DNA of 64,000 bases from Mesorhizobium onobrychidis (GCF_024707545.1 NZ_CP062229.1:1116001-1180000), one strand, 5' to 3'; shown: positions 9,331 to 19,428, counted from the first letter of the stretch. Notes: generated from the sequence alone by a model not told the origin. Made by a program: numbers and translations.

Positions 9331-9603
9331 ATGCGCGACCATTCCGAAATGGACCTGATGCTCAAGGGCTATGGCTTGACCACGGCCAAGATTCTTTATC
9401 ACTTTCCCGATCACCCGCATCTGCTGCAGAGCTTCATCTGGCAGGACTACGACATCGCCCCGAAATTTCCGGTGCTGATCCGGTTCATCGAGTTCTGGCA
9501 GACCAAGCTCGATGGCCCGCTGCATTCGGTGAGCTATACGCACCAGAAGCTGATCGCGCCCAATGAGTGGCACAAGGTCGACGGCGAGTTCGTGCTGCAT
9601 TAG
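9331..9603 (+). CDS. usg: Usg family protein
   Basis: A 90-residue protein recognisable as the alphaproteobacterial Usg family by MLKGYGLTTAKILYHFPDHP and by DYDIAPKFPVL and GPLHSV further along. Homologues are named for their place near tryptophan-synthesis genes in some species, but here no trp gene is adjacent. The function is unknown; it is a small soluble protein without signal or membrane segments. ATG 9331 follows a weak AGGGGACC ribosome site. It is followed by a palindromic repeat. Confidence 0.85.
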   Translation: MRDHSEMDLMLKGYGLTTAKILYHFPDHPHLLQSFIWQDYDIAPKFPVLIRFIEFWQTKLDGPLHSVSYTHQKLIAPNEWHKVDGEFVLH

Positions 9604-9680
9604 GCAACGGCGCAGGACGTTTGACGGGCTGCTTGCGTGACGGATCGCATGCCTTGGCAATTGGCGGAAGCGTCCATCGC

Positions 9681-9866
9681 TTCGTCATCCTGGGGCGGAG
9701 CAAGGAGCGAAGCGACGCGGCGCAGACCCCAGGATCCATGCCGTAACTTCAAAGCGCCGCTGCGGCGCCGAATTCTGCTCCGCTGCACTCTGCGGCCAAG
9801 GCTATGGCATGGATCCCAGGGTCTCCGCGACGGAGCTTCGCTCCTGCTTCGCCCAGGGATGACGAA
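9681..9866. repeat. Long intergenic inverted repeat (rhizobial palindromic element)
   Basis: The two ends of this 186-bp stretch are inverted copies. The left starts TTCGTCATCCTGGGGCGGAG and the right ends CCCAGGGATGACGAA. Inside, GGATCCATGCC is matched by GGCATGGATCC, and GAGCGAAGC by GCTTCGCTC. It would fold into one long cruciform. It carries no gene and fills most of the space between usg and the convergent aldo/keto reductase gene, where its transcript could act as a terminator or mRNA end stabiliser. Confidence 0.85.
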
Positions 9867-9932
9867 GTTGGGGAGGCCTCGGCCAATCCCGAATGTTCAT
9901 GATGGTCGCCCGAAACGAATGATCGCCTCCGG

Positions 9933-10967
9933 TCAGACCGCAGGCGGGCTGAGCCGGGCGAAGGCTTCCTGCCGGCGATAGGGGAAATACGGATAGGGTG
10001 CGGTGACTTCGCTTGCCGCGTCGAGCTTCTTCATCTGATCGGATGTCAATGACCAACCGACGGCACCGAGGTTCTGGCGCAGCTGCTCCTCGTTGCGCGC
10101 GCCGATGATGACGGAGGCGACGGTCGGCCGCTGCAGCAACCAGTTGATGGCGATCTGTGGCACGGTCTTGCCGGTTTCGTTGGCGACAGCGTCGAGCGCG
10201 TCGACAACCCTGTAGAGCTGTTCGTCCTCGACCGGCGGCCCGAAGCCTGCGGTGTCGTGCAACCGGCTTTTTTCCGGCAGTGGCTCGCCGCGGCGGATCT
10301 TGCCGGTCAGGCGGCCCCAGCCGAGCGGGCTCCACACCAGCGCGCCAACGCCCTGGTCGAGGCCGAGCGGCATCAGTTCCCATTCATAGTCGCGCCCGAC
10401 CAGCGAGTAATAGACCTGATGGGCAACGTAGCGCGGGTAGCCGTGCTTGTCCGCCAGACCGAGCGATTTCATCACTTGCCAGCCGGAAAAGTTGGAGACG
10501 CCGACATAGCGCAGCTTGCCGGCGCGCACGAGACTGTCCAGCGTCGACAGCACCTCCTCGATCGGCGTTGCGGCGTCGAAAGCGTGCAGTTGCAGCAGGT
10601 CGATGTAGTCGGTGCCGAGCCGCTTCAGTGCGCCCTCGACGGCCTTGATGAGACGCGAACGGGAGGAGCCGGCATCGTTTGGTCCGTCGCCCGTCGGCAG
10701 CGAGGTCTTGGTCGAGATCAGCACGGCATCGCGGCGGCCCTTGATCGCCGCGCCGAGCACCTCTTCGGAGGCGCCGTTCGAATAGACGTCGGCGGTATCG
10801 AACAGGTTGACGCCGGCCTCAAGGCAGATGTCGACCAGCCGCCGCGCTTCCGTCGCATCGCTGTTGCCCCAGGCGCCGAACAGCGGGCCGGAACCGCCGA
10901 AGGTGCCGGCGCCGAACGAGAGCGCCGGGACCTTCAGGCCCGAGGCGCCAAGACGTCGATAATCCAT
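9933..10967 (-). CDS. Aldo/keto reductase
   Basis: A 344-residue NADPH-dependent oxidoreductase of the YajO/Tas-like group with a TIM-barrel fold. The catalytic aspartate and tyrosine are in FDTADVYSNGASEEVLG near residue 60, the lysine in VLISTKTSLP near 87, and the histidine in DLLQLHAFD near 125. The cofactor-binding end SVIIGARNEEQLRQNLGAV is near 285. It acts on small carbonyl compounds; the substrate is unknown. It is related to, but clearly distinct from, the second reductase at 13388-14437. No operon partner is evident. Confidence 0.9.
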   Translation of the reverse strand: MDYRRLGASGLKVPALSFGAGTFGGSGPLFGAWGNSDATEARRLVDICLEAGVNLFDTADVYSNGASEEVLGAAIKGRRDAVLISTKTSLPTGDGPNDAGSSRSRLIKAVEGALKRLGTDYIDLLQLHAFDAATPIEEVLSTLDSLVRAGKLRYVGVSNFSGWQVMKSLGLADKHGYPRYVAHQVYYSLVGRDYEWELMPLGLDQGVGALVWSPLGWGRLTGKIRRGEPLPEKSRLHDTAGFGPPVEDEQLYRVVDALDAVANETGKTVPQIAINWLLQRPTVASVIIGARNEEQLRQNLGAVGWSLTSDQMKKLDAASEVTAPYPYFPYRRQEAFARLSPPAV

Positions 10968-11045
10968 CTTTTTCTCCTGTGATGTCTAAAAGGGTTCGTC
11001 GGGTTGCTACGAGCAGGCGGTTGCCGGTTCACCGAGCGTCGGGCT

Positions 11046-11149
11046 GCGCATGACCCCGAAAATCGCAATCGATTTTCGGAAAGGATCATGCGCAAAATCA
11101 AAGTGCTACAGCGTCCTTTGCGCGTCCAAGAGGACGCGCGGCACTGTAG
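11046..11149. repeat. Palindromic repeat, copy 1 (overlaps MFS 3' end)
   Basis: The element has two stem-loops. The first pairs GCGCATGACCCCGAAAATCG with an imperfect inverse ending in GGATCATGCGC; the second pairs GCGTCCTTTGCGCGTCC with GGACGCGCGGCAC. The same two-part element, in inverted order, is found at 53434-53530. The repeat reaches into the coding sequence of the MFS gene and supplies its last codons and stop. Confidence 0.8.
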
Positions 11150-12288
11150 TCGAGGCGAAGCGCCAGTGCGGCGACGCCGAGCGCCGAAAGCGGCAGCAAG
11201 GCGGCGACCCAGGTGATGGCGCCAAGGCCGGGACCATGGGCGATGACCACGCCGCCAAGCCAGGCGCCGGCGGCATTGCCGAGATTGAAGGCGGCGATGT
11301 TGAAGGACGAGGCCAGGCTCTGGCCGGCGCCTTGCGCCTTTTCCAGCACCCACATCTGCAACGGCGCCACTGTGGCGAAGGCGGCGGCGCCGAGCAGGCC
11401 GACATAGATGACTGCCATCGTCTGGCCGTGCAGGGCAAAGGTCATCGTGCCGAGCACCAGCGCCAGCACGACAAGACTGCCGAGAACCGAAGGCACCAGC
11501 CAGCGGTCGGCGAACTTGCCGCCGAGCAGATTGCCGGCGATGAGGCCGCCGCCGAAGACAAGCAGGATCGGCGACACGGCTGCTGCTTGGAAACCGGTGG
11601 TCTCGGTCAGCAAGGGGGCGATGTAGGTGAAGACGGCGAAGACGCCGGCATAGCCAAGCACGGTGGTGGCGAAGCCAAGCAGAACCGGAGCGCGGCCGAG
11701 CACGGCGAGATCGCCGCGCAAGTCGCTCTTTTCTAGCGCCGCCTGGCTGCGCGGCACCAGCAGCAGAATGATGGCGAAGGCGACGATGCCGACCAGCGTT
11801 ACCGCCCAGAAGGTCGCGCGCCAGCCGAAGGCCTGGCCGAGCCAGGTGCCGAAGGGAACGCCGAGGATGTTGGCGATGGTCAGTCCGGTGAACATCAGGG
11901 CGATCGCCGAGGCCTTCTTGTTGGGCGCCACCAGCCCGGTCGCAACGACCGACCCAACGCCGAAGAAGGTGCCGTGGGCAAAGGCGGTGAGCACGCGGGC
12001 ACCCATCAGCGTCCAGTAGTCGGGGGCCAGCGCACAGGCGAGGTTGCCCAGCGTGAAGATCGCCATCAGCGTCAGAAGCACGGCCTTGCGTGGCCAGCGG
12101 CCGGTGGCGATCGTCAGCAGCGGCGCGCCGATGACGACGCCCAGCGCATAGCCTGAAATCAACTGGCCGGCAGCCGAGATCGAGACGCCGAGATCGGTGC
12201 TGACGTCGAGCAGCAGGCCCATGATGACGAATTCGGTGACACCGATGCCGAAGGCACCGGCGGCGAGGGCATAAAGAGCAAGAGGCAT
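11098..12288 (-). CDS. MFS transporter, DHA1 (AraJ/YdhP-like) efflux family
   Basis: A 396-residue inner-membrane protein with about 12 hydrophobic segments. Its start, MPLALYALAAGAFGIGVTEF, and the first-loop motif GRWPRKAVL are typical of DHA1 exporters for sugars or drugs (AraJ/YdhP group). I chose ATG 12288, where the family normally starts; the frame is open 45 codons further upstream, but that part is non-membrane and unlike the family. The last about 15 residues are encoded by a palindromic repeat. It is divergent from a LysR gene (137 bases between), which probably controls it. The transported compound is unknown. Confidence 0.85.
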   Translation of the reverse strand: MPLALYALAAGAFGIGVTEFVIMGLLLDVSTDLGVSISAAGQLISGYALGVVIGAPLLTIATGRWPRKAVLLTLMAIFTLGNLACALAPDYWTLMGARVLTAFAHGTFFGVGSVVATGLVAPNKKASAIALMFTGLTIANILGVPFGTWLGQAFGWRATFWAVTLVGIVAFAIILLLVPRSQAALEKSDLRGDLAVLGRAPVLLGFATTVLGYAGVFAVFTYIAPLLTETTGFQAAAVSPILLVFGGGLIAGNLLGGKFADRWLVPSVLGSLVVLALVLGTMTFALHGQTMAVIYVGLLGAAAFATVAPLQMWVLEKAQGAGQSLASSFNIAAFNLGNAAGAWLGGVVIAHGPGLGAITWVAALLPLSALGVAALALRLDYSAARPLGRAKDAVAL

Positions 12289-12425
12289 GGCGGTTCCCAC
12301 TTCAATGACGGCCAGTTTTGACGACGGGACGTCGTGTCCTCCCACGCCCCGACCCGGAGATCGTGTCGCGATGTGCTGTGAACCAGCCTTGCGTCGGGCA
12401 CACTGTCTGTGAAATAGATTCACGA

Positions 12426-13334
12426 ATGGCGAGACCCGACATCAATCGCTCCGGCGAGATCGAAGTGTTTGTCCGCGTCGTCGAGGCGGGCAGCTTTTCG
12501 GCCGCCGCTCGTGCGCTGCGGATGACGCCGTCCGCGGTGAGCAAGCTGATCGCGCGGCTGGAAGCCCGTCTTGGCGCGCGGCTGGTCAGCCGCTCGACAC
12601 GCAAGCTGCAACTGACCCCGGAGGGGGCGGCTTTCTACGACAGCGGCGTGCGCATCCTGGCCGAGATGGCGGCAGCCGAGCGCGAGGCGGCGGCGGGTGC
12701 CGCCCCGCGCGGCCGGCTGCGCGTCAACAGCTACGTGCCGTTCGGGCAGCACCGGCTGATCCCGCTCTTGCCGCGCTTCCTCGATCGCTATCCGGAAATC
12801 ACCATCGATCTGGTTTTGACCGATCATGTCATCGACCTGATGGAGGAGCGCGCCGATGTTGCCATCCGCGCCGGGCCGCTCGGCGAATCACGGTTGGTGG
12901 CGCGCAAACTAGGACAGAGCCGGGTGGTCGTCGTCGCCGCGCCGTCCTACCTCAGGACGCATGGCACGCCCCGAACGCCGGCCGATCTCGATCATCACAA
13001 CCGGATGGGTTTCTGCTTCGTGCGCCATGTCGACGGCTGGCCATTCGTCGACGTGGCCGGCAAGGCCCTCATCGTCCCGATCACCGGAAATGCGCTGGTC
13101 AGCGATGGCGAGGCGATGCGGCTGATGGCGCTCTCCGGAGCGGGCATCGCCCGGCTGGCGCGCTGGCATGTGGAGCCGGACATCGCCGCCGGGCGACTGG
13201 CACCGCTTCTGGAGGACTTCAACCCAAGCGACGAGGAGCTCACCCACGCCGTCTATGTCGGCCAGGGCAAGCATTTGCCGGCTCGGGTGCGGGCTTTTCT
13301 CGACTTTTTGGTCGAGACGGTCCGGCTGACCTGA
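12426..13334 (+). CDS. LysR family transcriptional regulator
   Basis: A 302-residue regulator. The winged helix-turn-helix lies at about residues 10-65 (SFSAAARALRMTPSAVSKLI then the wing with RSTRKLQLTPEG), followed by a LysR substrate-binding domain that contains VAIRAGPLGESRLVARKLG near 145. It belongs to the group often found beside MFS or oxidoreductase genes. Its place back to back with the MFS gene suggests that it senses a compound exported by that transporter. I chose ATG 12426 because upstream in-frame starts add residues lacking the family's N-terminus. Confidence 0.87.
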   Translation: MARPDINRSGEIEVFVRVVEAGSFSAAARALRMTPSAVSKLIARLEARLGARLVSRSTRKLQLTPEGAAFYDSGVRILAEMAAAEREAAAGAAPRGRLRVNSYVPFGQHRLIPLLPRFLDRYPEITIDLVLTDHVIDLMEERADVAIRAGPLGESRLVARKLGQSRVVVVAAPSYLRTHGTPRTPADLDHHNRMGFCFVRHVDGWPFVDVAGKALIVPITGNALVSDGEAMRLMALSGAGIARLARWHVEPDIAAGRLAPLLEDFNPSDEELTHAVYVGQGKHLPARVRAFLDFLVETVRLT

Positions 13335-13336
13335 GC

Positions 13337-13367
13337 CCAAAAAAGATCGGGAGCCTGCCGGCTCCCG
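13337..13367 (-). terminator. Intrinsic terminator of the second aldo/keto reductase gene
   Basis: A perfect 7-bp stem CGGGAGC/GCTCCCG (13348-13367) is followed, reading on the minus strand, by a run of six T (13339-13344). It sits 20 bases beyond the stop of the reductase gene at 13388. It could also act on the LysR transcript from the other side, but there the T-run is missing. Confidence 0.8.
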
Positions 13368-13387
13368 AACATCAATCGAAGATCGAA

Positions 13388-14437
13388 TTACCTTTTCGGT
13401 GCAAAGGGCGCCGGACGCCGGCCAGCCGCTTGGCGCTCGATCATCCAGCCCGGATATTCGGGGGGCAGCGCGCTGATTTCGTCGAGACGAGCAAGATCGT
13501 CGCTATCGAGCGTCAACTCGGTGGCGGCAAGGTTCTGTTCGAGCTGCTCCATGCGGCTGGCGCCGACGATCACGCTCATCACGAAGGGCTTTGCCAGCAC
13601 ATAGCCGAGTGCCACCGTAGCGACGCTGACGCCATGCTTGGCGGCGATCTCGCGCATGACGGCAACCGCCGCCCAGGCGCGGTCTTCATTGACCGGCGGG
13701 AAATTGAAGCTGGCGCGACGGCCCTCGCCATTGCCGGGCGCGCCGGGTCCGTATTTGCCGGAGAGCAGACCGCCCGCCATCGGCGACCAAACCATCAGCC
13801 CAAGCTTCTCCTCGTTGAGCAGCGGAACGATCTCGCGCTCCAGATCACGGCCGGCGATCGAATAGTAGGACTGGACCGTCTCAAAACGGGCGAAGCCCTT
13901 GCGTTCGGCGATGCCCAATGCCTTGGCGATGCGCCAGGCCGCCCAGTTCGAAACGCCGATATAGCGGACCTTGCCGCTGACAACCAGATCGTCGAGCGCC
14001 CTGAGTGTCTCATCAATCGGCGTCACTGTGTCGGTGCCGTGAAGCTGATAGAGATCGATATGGTCGAGCTGCAGCCGCTTGAGACTGCCCTCGACCGAGT
14101 CCATGATGTGGCCGCGCGAGGAGCCGCGCTGGTTCGGGCCGTCGCCCATGGCGCCATGGACTTTGGTGGCGATGATCACATCTTGCCGCTTGACGCCGAG
14201 ATTCCTCAGCGACTGGCCAAGAAGCCGTTCCGATGCGCCGAAGGAATAGACGTCCGCCGTGTCGAAGAAATTGACGCCGGCGGCGAGCGAACGCTCGACG
14301 ATCCTGTCGACGCCATCCTGGTCGAGGCTGGCGATCAGGCCCCATTGGGCGTTTTCGCCGGCGGCGCCGAAGGTCATAGTGCCGAGGCAAAGTTCGGAGA
14401 CGAACATCCCCGTGTTTCCAAGTTGATTATAGCGCAT
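13388..14437 (-). CDS. Aldo/keto reductase
   Basis: A 349-residue aldo/keto reductase. Catalytic residues are in NFFDTADVYSFGASERLLG near residue 60, IIATKVHG near 90 and DLYQLHGTD near 128; the cofactor end has SVIVGASRMEQLEQNLAA near 295. It differs from the gene at 9933 in much of its sequence, so this is not a recent duplication. The substrate is unknown. The gene is monocistronic with its own terminator. Confidence 0.9.
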   Translation of the reverse strand: MRYNQLGNTGMFVSELCLGTMTFGAAGENAQWGLIASLDQDGVDRIVERSLAAGVNFFDTADVYSFGASERLLGQSLRNLGVKRQDVIIATKVHGAMGDGPNQRGSSRGHIMDSVEGSLKRLQLDHIDLYQLHGTDTVTPIDETLRALDDLVVSGKVRYIGVSNWAAWRIAKALGIAERKGFARFETVQSYYSIAGRDLEREIVPLLNEEKLGLMVWSPMAGGLLSGKYGPGAPGNGEGRRASFNFPPVNEDRAWAAVAVMREIAAKHGVSVATVALGYVLAKPFVMSVIVGASRMEQLEQNLAATELTLDSDDLARLDEISALPPEYPGWMIERQAAGRRPAPFAPKR

Positions 14438-14542
14438 GGTGCGGCTCCGGAAATTTGGTGGCGAGATCTACCAAATAGGAACGGTACGTTTCGTTTCAAC
14501 CCGCTGGCATAGCGGACTTGCGCTTCTGGACAAAATTTGCCG

Positions 14543-15205
14543 CTAACGGCTGCCGAAAATCGCCGAGCCGACCCTGACGCTGGTTGCGCCGAAGGCGATG
14601 GCCGTCTCGTAATCGCCGGACATGCCCATGGAGAGCTTTTCGACGCCGGCCTCCGTCCTGAGCTTTTCCAGCAGCGCGAAATGCGGACCGGGATTCTCGT
14701 CGGCCGGCGGAATGCACATCAGACCTTCGATGGCGAGACCATGGACGTCGCGGCAGCGGGTGACGAAGGCGACGGCCTCGCGCGGTTCGATGCCGGCCTT
14801 TTGTGGTTCCGAGCCGGTGTTGACCTGGACGTAGAGCCGTGGTGACCGGCCCTGTCTGGCGATTTCCTTGGCCAGTTCGGCGGCGATCTTGTCGCGATCG
14901 ACCGTCTCGATAACGTCGAACAGCGCGACCGCTTCCTTCGTCTTGTTGGATTGCAGCGGGCCGATCAGATGCAGCTCGATGTCGGGGAAGTGCTCTTTCA
15001 GCGCCGGCCATTTGGCTTGTGCTTCCTGGACGCGGTTCTCGCCGAAGATACAGTGGCCGGCCTCGATGACCGGGCGGATATCGGCGGCGTCGAAGGTCTT
15101 CGAGACCGCGACCAGCGTCACCGCGCCGGCTTTCCGTCCCGCCTCGCCCTCGGCGGCTGCGATCTTAGCCTTAGCCGTGAAAAACTGTTCGACGGCGCTC
15201 GCCAT
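14543..15205 (-). CDS. YggS/PROSC family pyridoxal phosphate homeostasis protein
   Basis: A 220-residue PLP-binding protein of the YggS (human PLPBP) family. The lysine that holds PLP is in LVAVSKTFDAADI near residue 34, followed by the family motif HCIFGENRVQEAQAKW near 50. Later landmarks are LHLIGPLQSNKTKEA near 80, YVQVNTGSEPQK near 125 and SMGMSGDYETAI near 195. It controls free PLP and affects amino-acid and keto-acid pools rather than catalysing a known reaction. ATG 15205 was chosen as the family start. It is divergent from leuS. Confidence 0.92.
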   Translation of the reverse strand: MASAVEQFFTAKAKIAAAEGEAGRKAGAVTLVAVSKTFDAADIRPVIEAGHCIFGENRVQEAQAKWPALKEHFPDIELHLIGPLQSNKTKEAVALFDVIETVDRDKIAAELAKEIARQGRSPRLYVQVNTGSEPQKAGIEPREAVAFVTRCRDVHGLAIEGLMCIPPADENPGPHFALLEKLRTEAGVEKLSMGMSGDYETAIAFGATSVRVGSAIFGSR

Positions 15206-15350
15206 GCCTATATCCTGACTCTGGTTTTTGTCCTGGCCGGGGCGTCGCAGTTGACGGGTCCGGCAATCCATGGTGAACACCGCGACGACATTTCCTGAGC
15301 CGCCGGGCATGTCCGGCTGTTCGCGCATGCTTTTAAGTGAAAAACACCCG

Positions 15351-17984
15351 ATGGCAACCGAACGATACAATCCGCGCGCGTCAGAGCCCAAATGGCAGAA
15401 GGCCTGGGACGCCAAGAAGCTGTTCGAGGCTGATAACGACGACCCGCGTCCAAAATACTATGTGCTCGAGATGTTCCCTTATCCGTCGGGGCGCATCCAT
15501 ATCGGCCATACCCGCAACTACACGATGGGCGACGTGGTGGCGCGCTACAAGCGAGCCAAGGGTTTCAACGTGCTGCACCCGATGGGCTGGGATGCCTTCG
15601 GCATGCCGGCCGAGAACGCGGCGATGCAGAACAAGGTCCATCCCAAGGACTGGACCTATCAGAACATCGCCGCCATGCGCGAGCAGCTCAAGGTCATGGG
15701 CCTGTCGCTCGACTGGGCACGCGAATTCGCCACCTGCGATGTCGACTACTACCACCGCCAGCAGATGCTGTTCCTCGATTTCGTCGAGAAGGGGCTGGTG
15801 ACGCGCAAATCCTCCAAGGTCAACTGGGATCCGGAGGACATGACGGTGCTTGCCAACGAGCAGGTCATCGACGGACGCGGCTGGCGCTCGGGCGCGCTGG
15901 TCGAACAGCGCGAGCTGACGCAGTGGTTCTTCAAGATCACCGACTATGCGCAGGATCTGCTGGACTCGCTCGAAGGCCTCGACGAATGGCCGGAAAAAGT
16001 GAAGCTGATGCAGGCGAACTGGATCGGCCGTTCGGAAGGCCTGCTGATCCGCTGGCCGCTGGCCACTACTGGCAAGGTGATCGACGGCGAAGATGAGCTG
16101 GAAGTCTACACGACGCGGCCCGACACCATCTTCGGCGCCTCCTTCATGGCGGTCGCCGCCGACCACCCGCTGGCTAAAAAGGCCGCCGAGGACAATCCAG
16201 CGCTGGCAAAGTTCATCGATGAAGTCCATCACATGGGCACTTCGGTGGCCGCACTGGAGACGGCCGAGAAGAAGGGCTTCGATACCGGCATCCGTGTCGT
16301 CCATCCGTTCGACGAGGCGTGGACGCTGCCTGTCTACGTCGCCAATTTCGTGCTGATGGAGTACGGCACCGGCGCCATCTTCGGCTGCCCGTCCGGTGAC
16401 CAGCGCGACCTCGACTTCGCTAACAGATACGGCCTGCCGGTCATTCCGGTGGTGATGCCGGAAGGCGAGAACCAAGGAAACTTCCAGATCATCGACGAGG
16501 CCTATGTCGGCGACGGCGTGATGATCAATTCGCGCTTCCTCGACGGCATGAAGCCTGATCAGGCGTTCGACGAGGTGGCGAAGCTGCTGGAACAAAAGAC
16601 CATCGGTAATCGGCCGATGGCCGAGCGCAAGGTCAACTTCCGCCTGCGCGACTGGGGCATTTCGCGCCAGCGCTACTGGGGCTGTCCGATCCCAATGATC
16701 CACTGCGAAGATTGCGGCGTGGTGCCGGTGCCGAAGGCGGACCTGCCGGTCAAGCTGCCGGACGATATCGAGTTCGACCGGCCGGGCAATCCGCTCGATC
16801 GCCATCCGACATGGCGGCATGTCAAATGTCCGCAATGCGGCAAAGATGCACGCCGCGAAACCGACACGATGGACACGTTCGTCGATTCGTCCTGGTATTT
16901 CGCGCGCTTTACCGCGCCCTGGGCGAACGACCCGACCAATCCCAAGGCAGCTACCGAATGGCTGCCGGTCGACCAGTATATAGGCGGCATCGAGCACGCC
17001 ATTCTGCACCTGCTCTATTCGCGCTTCTTCACCCGCGCCATGCGCGAGACCGGCCATGTCGATCTCGCCGAGCCGTTCAGGGGTCTGTTCACGCAAGGCA
17101 TGGTGGTGCACGAGACCTATCGGATCGGCAGTGGCTCGAACAGCCGCTGGCTTGCGCCCAGCGAGGTGCGGCTGGAGGATGTCGACGGCAAGCGCCGCGC
17201 CATCGAAATCGCGACCGGCGAAGAGGCGGTGATCGGCCCGCTCGAAAAAATGTCGAAATCGAAGAAGAACACGGTGAGCCCGGAAGAGATCACCGACGGC
17301 TACGGCGCCGACACCGCGCGCTGGTTCATGCTGTCGGACTCGCCGCCCGAGCGTGACGTCGAATGGACCGACGAGGGCGCTGCCGGCGCGCACCGCTTCG
17401 TCCAGCGCATCTGGCGCCTGGTGTCGACGGCTGCCGAATCGCTCGCCGGAATCCAGCCGGCAGCGGCGAAGGAGGGCGAGGCAGGGACTGTTTCCAAGGC
17501 CGCGCACAAGGCGTTGAAATCGGTCGGCGAGGATATCGAAAAGCTCGCCTTCAACCGCGCCATCGCCCGCATCTACGAGCTCGCCAACGCGCTCACCACG
17601 CCGCTCAACGAGGCGGCCGAAGGCAAGGCCGATCCGGCGCTCAAGGCTGCCTGCCGGCAAGCCGTCGACATCCTCGTGCATCTGATTGCGCCGGTCATGC
17701 CGCATCTGGCCGAGGAATGCTGGCAGACGCTCGGCGGTACCGATCTGGTCGCCGAACGGCCCTGGCCTGTCTATGATCCGTCGCTTGTCGTCGACAGCGA
17801 GATCGTGCTGCCGGTCCAGGTCAACGGCAAGAAGCGCGGCGATTTGACAATTGCCCGCGACGCGGACCAAGGTGCCGTCGAAAAAGCGGTTCTGGCTCTC
17901 GACTTCGTGCAGAAAGCGCTCGAAGGTAAGGCACCGCGCAAGGTGATCATCGTCCCGCAGAGGATCGTCAATGTCGTTGCCTGA
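15351..17984 (+). CDS. leuS: Leucyl-tRNA synthetase
   Basis: An 877-residue class I aminoacyl-tRNA synthetase that charges tRNA-Leu in the cytosol. The signature HIGH is at residues 50-53 ([20 protein letters not shown]), and the second ATP motif KMSKS is at 633-637. The CP1 editing domain sits between them and contains [20 protein letters not shown], where mischarged tRNA is cleaved. The anticodon-binding and C-terminal domains follow. The start at ATG 15351 (MATERYNPR) matches the family. Its stop overlaps the start region of the LptE gene, so they are an operon. Confidence 0.97.
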   Translation: MATERYNPRASEPKWQKAWDAKKLFEADNDDPRPKYYVLEMFPYPSGRIHIGHTRNYTMGDVVARYKRAKGFNVLHPMGWDAFGMPAENAAMQNKVHPKDWTYQNIAAMREQLKVMGLSLDWAREFATCDVDYYHRQQMLFLDFVEKGLVTRKSSKVNWDPEDMTVLANEQVIDGRGWRSGALVEQRELTQWFFKITDYAQDLLDSLEGLDEWPEKVKLMQANWIGRSEGLLIRWPLATTGKVIDGEDELEVYTTRPDTIFGASFMAVAADHPLAKKAAEDNPALAKFIDEVHHMGTSVAALETAEKKGFDTGIRVVHPFDEAWTLPVYVANFVLMEYGTGAIFGCPSGDQRDLDFANRYGLPVIPVVMPEGENQGNFQIIDEAYVGDGVMINSRFLDGMKPDQAFDEVAKLLEQKTIGNRPMAERKVNFRLRDWGISRQRYWGCPIPMIHCEDCGVVPVPKADLPVKLPDDIEFDRPGNPLDRHPTWRHVKCPQCGKDARRETDTMDTFVDSSWYFARFTAPWANDPTNPKAATEWLPVDQYIGGIEHAILHLLYSRFFTRAMRETGHVDLAEPFRGLFTQGMVVHETYRIGSGSNSRWLAPSEVRLEDVDGKRRAIEIATGEEAVIGPLEKMSKSKKNTVSPEEITDGYGADTARWFMLSDSPPERDVEWTDEGAAGAHRFVQRIWRLVSTAAESLAGIQPAAAKEGEAGTVSKAAHKALKSVGEDIEKLAFNRAIARIYELANALTTPLNEAAEGKADPALKAACRQAVDILVHLIAPVMPHLAEECWQTLGGTDLVAERPWPVYDPSLVVDSEIVLPVQVNGKKRGDLTIARDADQGAVEKAVLALDFVQKALEGKAPRKVIIVPQRIVNVVA

Positions 17985-18558
17985 TCCGAGGAAGACAGAA
18001 GTGACGCATTTGCTGTGCCGTACCGCCCTGTATGGCCTGATCGCTTCGGTTGCGCTGGTTTCGGCCTGCACGGTGCGCCCGCTCTATTCGAGCGCGCCGC
18101 TGTCGGCCGGTTCACAAGTTGGGGCTGCCGCCGAACTCGGGTCCATTTCGGTCAAGCCGGTCAACACCCGCTACGCCCAGCAGGTCCGCAACAATCTGAT
18201 CTTCGCGCTCGGCCAGGGTGCGGGCGAGCCGGCTTCGCCCGCCTATTCGCTCGATCTCGGCGTTACCGAGCTTGTTGAATCCGCTGCAACCGTGCAGGTC
18301 TCGACCGATGACGACGAGCCAACTGCGGGCACGGTGACACTGACCGCGAACTATGTGCTGACCGACGCCAAGACCGGCACGACCATCGCCACCGGCAGGC
18401 GCTCGATAGCGTCGTCCTTCGACAGGCCCCGTCAGGAATTTGCCTCCTACCGGGCGCAAATCGACGCCGAGAACCGCGCGGCGCGTGAACTGGCGGATCT
18501 GCTGCGCCTGTCGATCGCCCAGAATCTTGTCAAGCACGGCAAGACGGTGGCGGGTTAA
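17971..18558 (+). CDS. lptE: LPS-assembly lipoprotein LptE
   Basis: A 195-residue outer-membrane lipoprotein that plugs the LptD translocon for lipopolysaccharide. A signal peptide ends in the lipobox LVSAC, so the mature protein starts at that cysteine, followed by TVRPLYSS, the usual LptE start. ATG 17971 overlaps the last codons of leuS by 14 bases. GTG 18001 is a serious alternative because AGGAAG precedes it at proper spacing and it would leave a signal peptide of normal length. LptE normally follows leuS in this order. The holA gene that often comes next is absent here. Confidence 0.88.
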   Translation: MSLPDPRKTEVTHLLCRTALYGLIASVALVSACTVRPLYSSAPLSAGSQVGAAAELGSISVKPVNTRYAQQVRNNLIFALGQGAGEPASPAYSLDLGVTELVESAATVQVSTDDDEPTAGTVTLTANYVLTDAKTGTTIATGRRSIASSFDRPRQEFASYRAQIDAENRAARELADLLRLSIAQNLVKHGKTVAG

Positions 18559-18618
18559 AACTTTTCGGCCTTGATCGAGACGTTCCGGCTACCGCCGAGG
18601 TCTAGTTGCTCGCAAAAA

Positions 18619-18642
18619 AAAGGCCGATTTCTCGGCCTTTTT
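18619..18642. terminator. Bidirectional terminator between lptE and the transaldolase gene
   Basis: A short stem GGCCGA/TCGGCC flanked by a run of A on the left (18614-18621) and T on the right (18638-18642) works as an intrinsic terminator in both directions, as expected between convergent genes. Confidence 0.8.
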
Positions 18643-18683
18643 ACGGGAACGCGGCGTCTTAATTTCAGCCGACCTTCTGGATT

Positions 18684-19337
18684 TCAGCCGATCTTCTGGC
18701 CGGTCTTGGCCCAGTCGGCGAGGAACTGCTCCAGGCCCTTGTCGGTCAGCGGGTGCTTGACCAGCGCCTTCAGCGTCGCCGGCGGGGCGGTGATGACGTC
18801 GGCGCCGATCAGTGCGGCCTGCTTGACGTGGTTCACCGTGCGCACCGAGGCGGTCAGGATCTCGGTCTGGAAATCATAATTGTCGTAGATGGTGCGGATA
18901 TCGGCAATCAGCTCCATGCCGTCCCAGCCGCTGTCGTCGATGCGGCCGACGAAGGGCGAGATGAAGGAGGCGCCGGCCTTGGCGGCGAGCAGCGCCTGGG
19001 TCGCCGAGAAGCACAGCGTGACATTCACCATGCGGCCGTCCGACCGGATGTCCTTGCAGGCCCTCAGGCCGTCCAGCGTCAGCGGCACCTTGATGCAGAC
19101 ATTGTCGGCGATCCTGGCCAGGATCTTGGCCTCCGCCATCATGTCCTTGTATTCGGTGGCGACGACTTCGGCCGAGACCGGACCCTTGACGATCTCGCAG
19201 ATCTCTCTGGTGACGTCGGCGATCTTGCCGCCGGATTTGAGGATCAGCGAGGGATTGGTGGTGACGCCGTCGAGCAGCCCCAAATCGTTCAGCTCACGGA
19301 TTTCCTTGACATCGGCGGTGTCGACAAAAAATTTCAT
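18684..19337 (-). CDS. fsa: Transaldolase / fructose-6-phosphate aldolase (TalC type)
   Basis: A 217-residue short-form transaldolase with a TIM barrel. It starts [20 protein letters not shown], has the family TNPSLI motif near residue 29, and the Schiff-base lysine in VCIKVPLT near residue 86. [12 protein letters not shown] near 130 is also conserved. Small transaldolases of this group act in the pentose phosphate pathway or as fructose-6-phosphate aldolases; sequence alone does not decide which. It is divergent from priA, with 91 bases between. Confidence 0.9.
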   Translation of the reverse strand: MKFFVDTADVKEIRELNDLGLLDGVTTNPSLILKSGGKIADVTREICEIVKGPVSAEVVATEYKDMMAEAKILARIADNVCIKVPLTLDGLRACKDIRSDGRMVNVTLCFSATQALLAAKAGASFISPFVGRIDDSGWDGMELIADIRTIYDNYDFQTEILTASVRTVNHVKQAALIGADVITAPPATLKALVKHPLTDKGLEQFLADWAKTGQKIG

Positions 19338-19428
19338 GACGGTCTCCTGAAGATTTTTTCATGTGCATGTCACACACATTTTGGGTCGGACTTTGATCTA
19401 GACGAAAGTCGGGGCAAGGTCACGCCTC

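Noticed and set aside
9933..14437. Recent duplication of the two aldo/keto reductase genes around the MFS-LysR pair
   Set aside because: The two proteins share only family motifs and differ in most positions, so they are old paralogues or independently acquired.
15381..18071. A nearly 900-codon open frame opposite leuS
   Set aside because: It is the antisense of a GC-rich real gene; no domain is visible and its amino-acid composition is that of a shadow frame.
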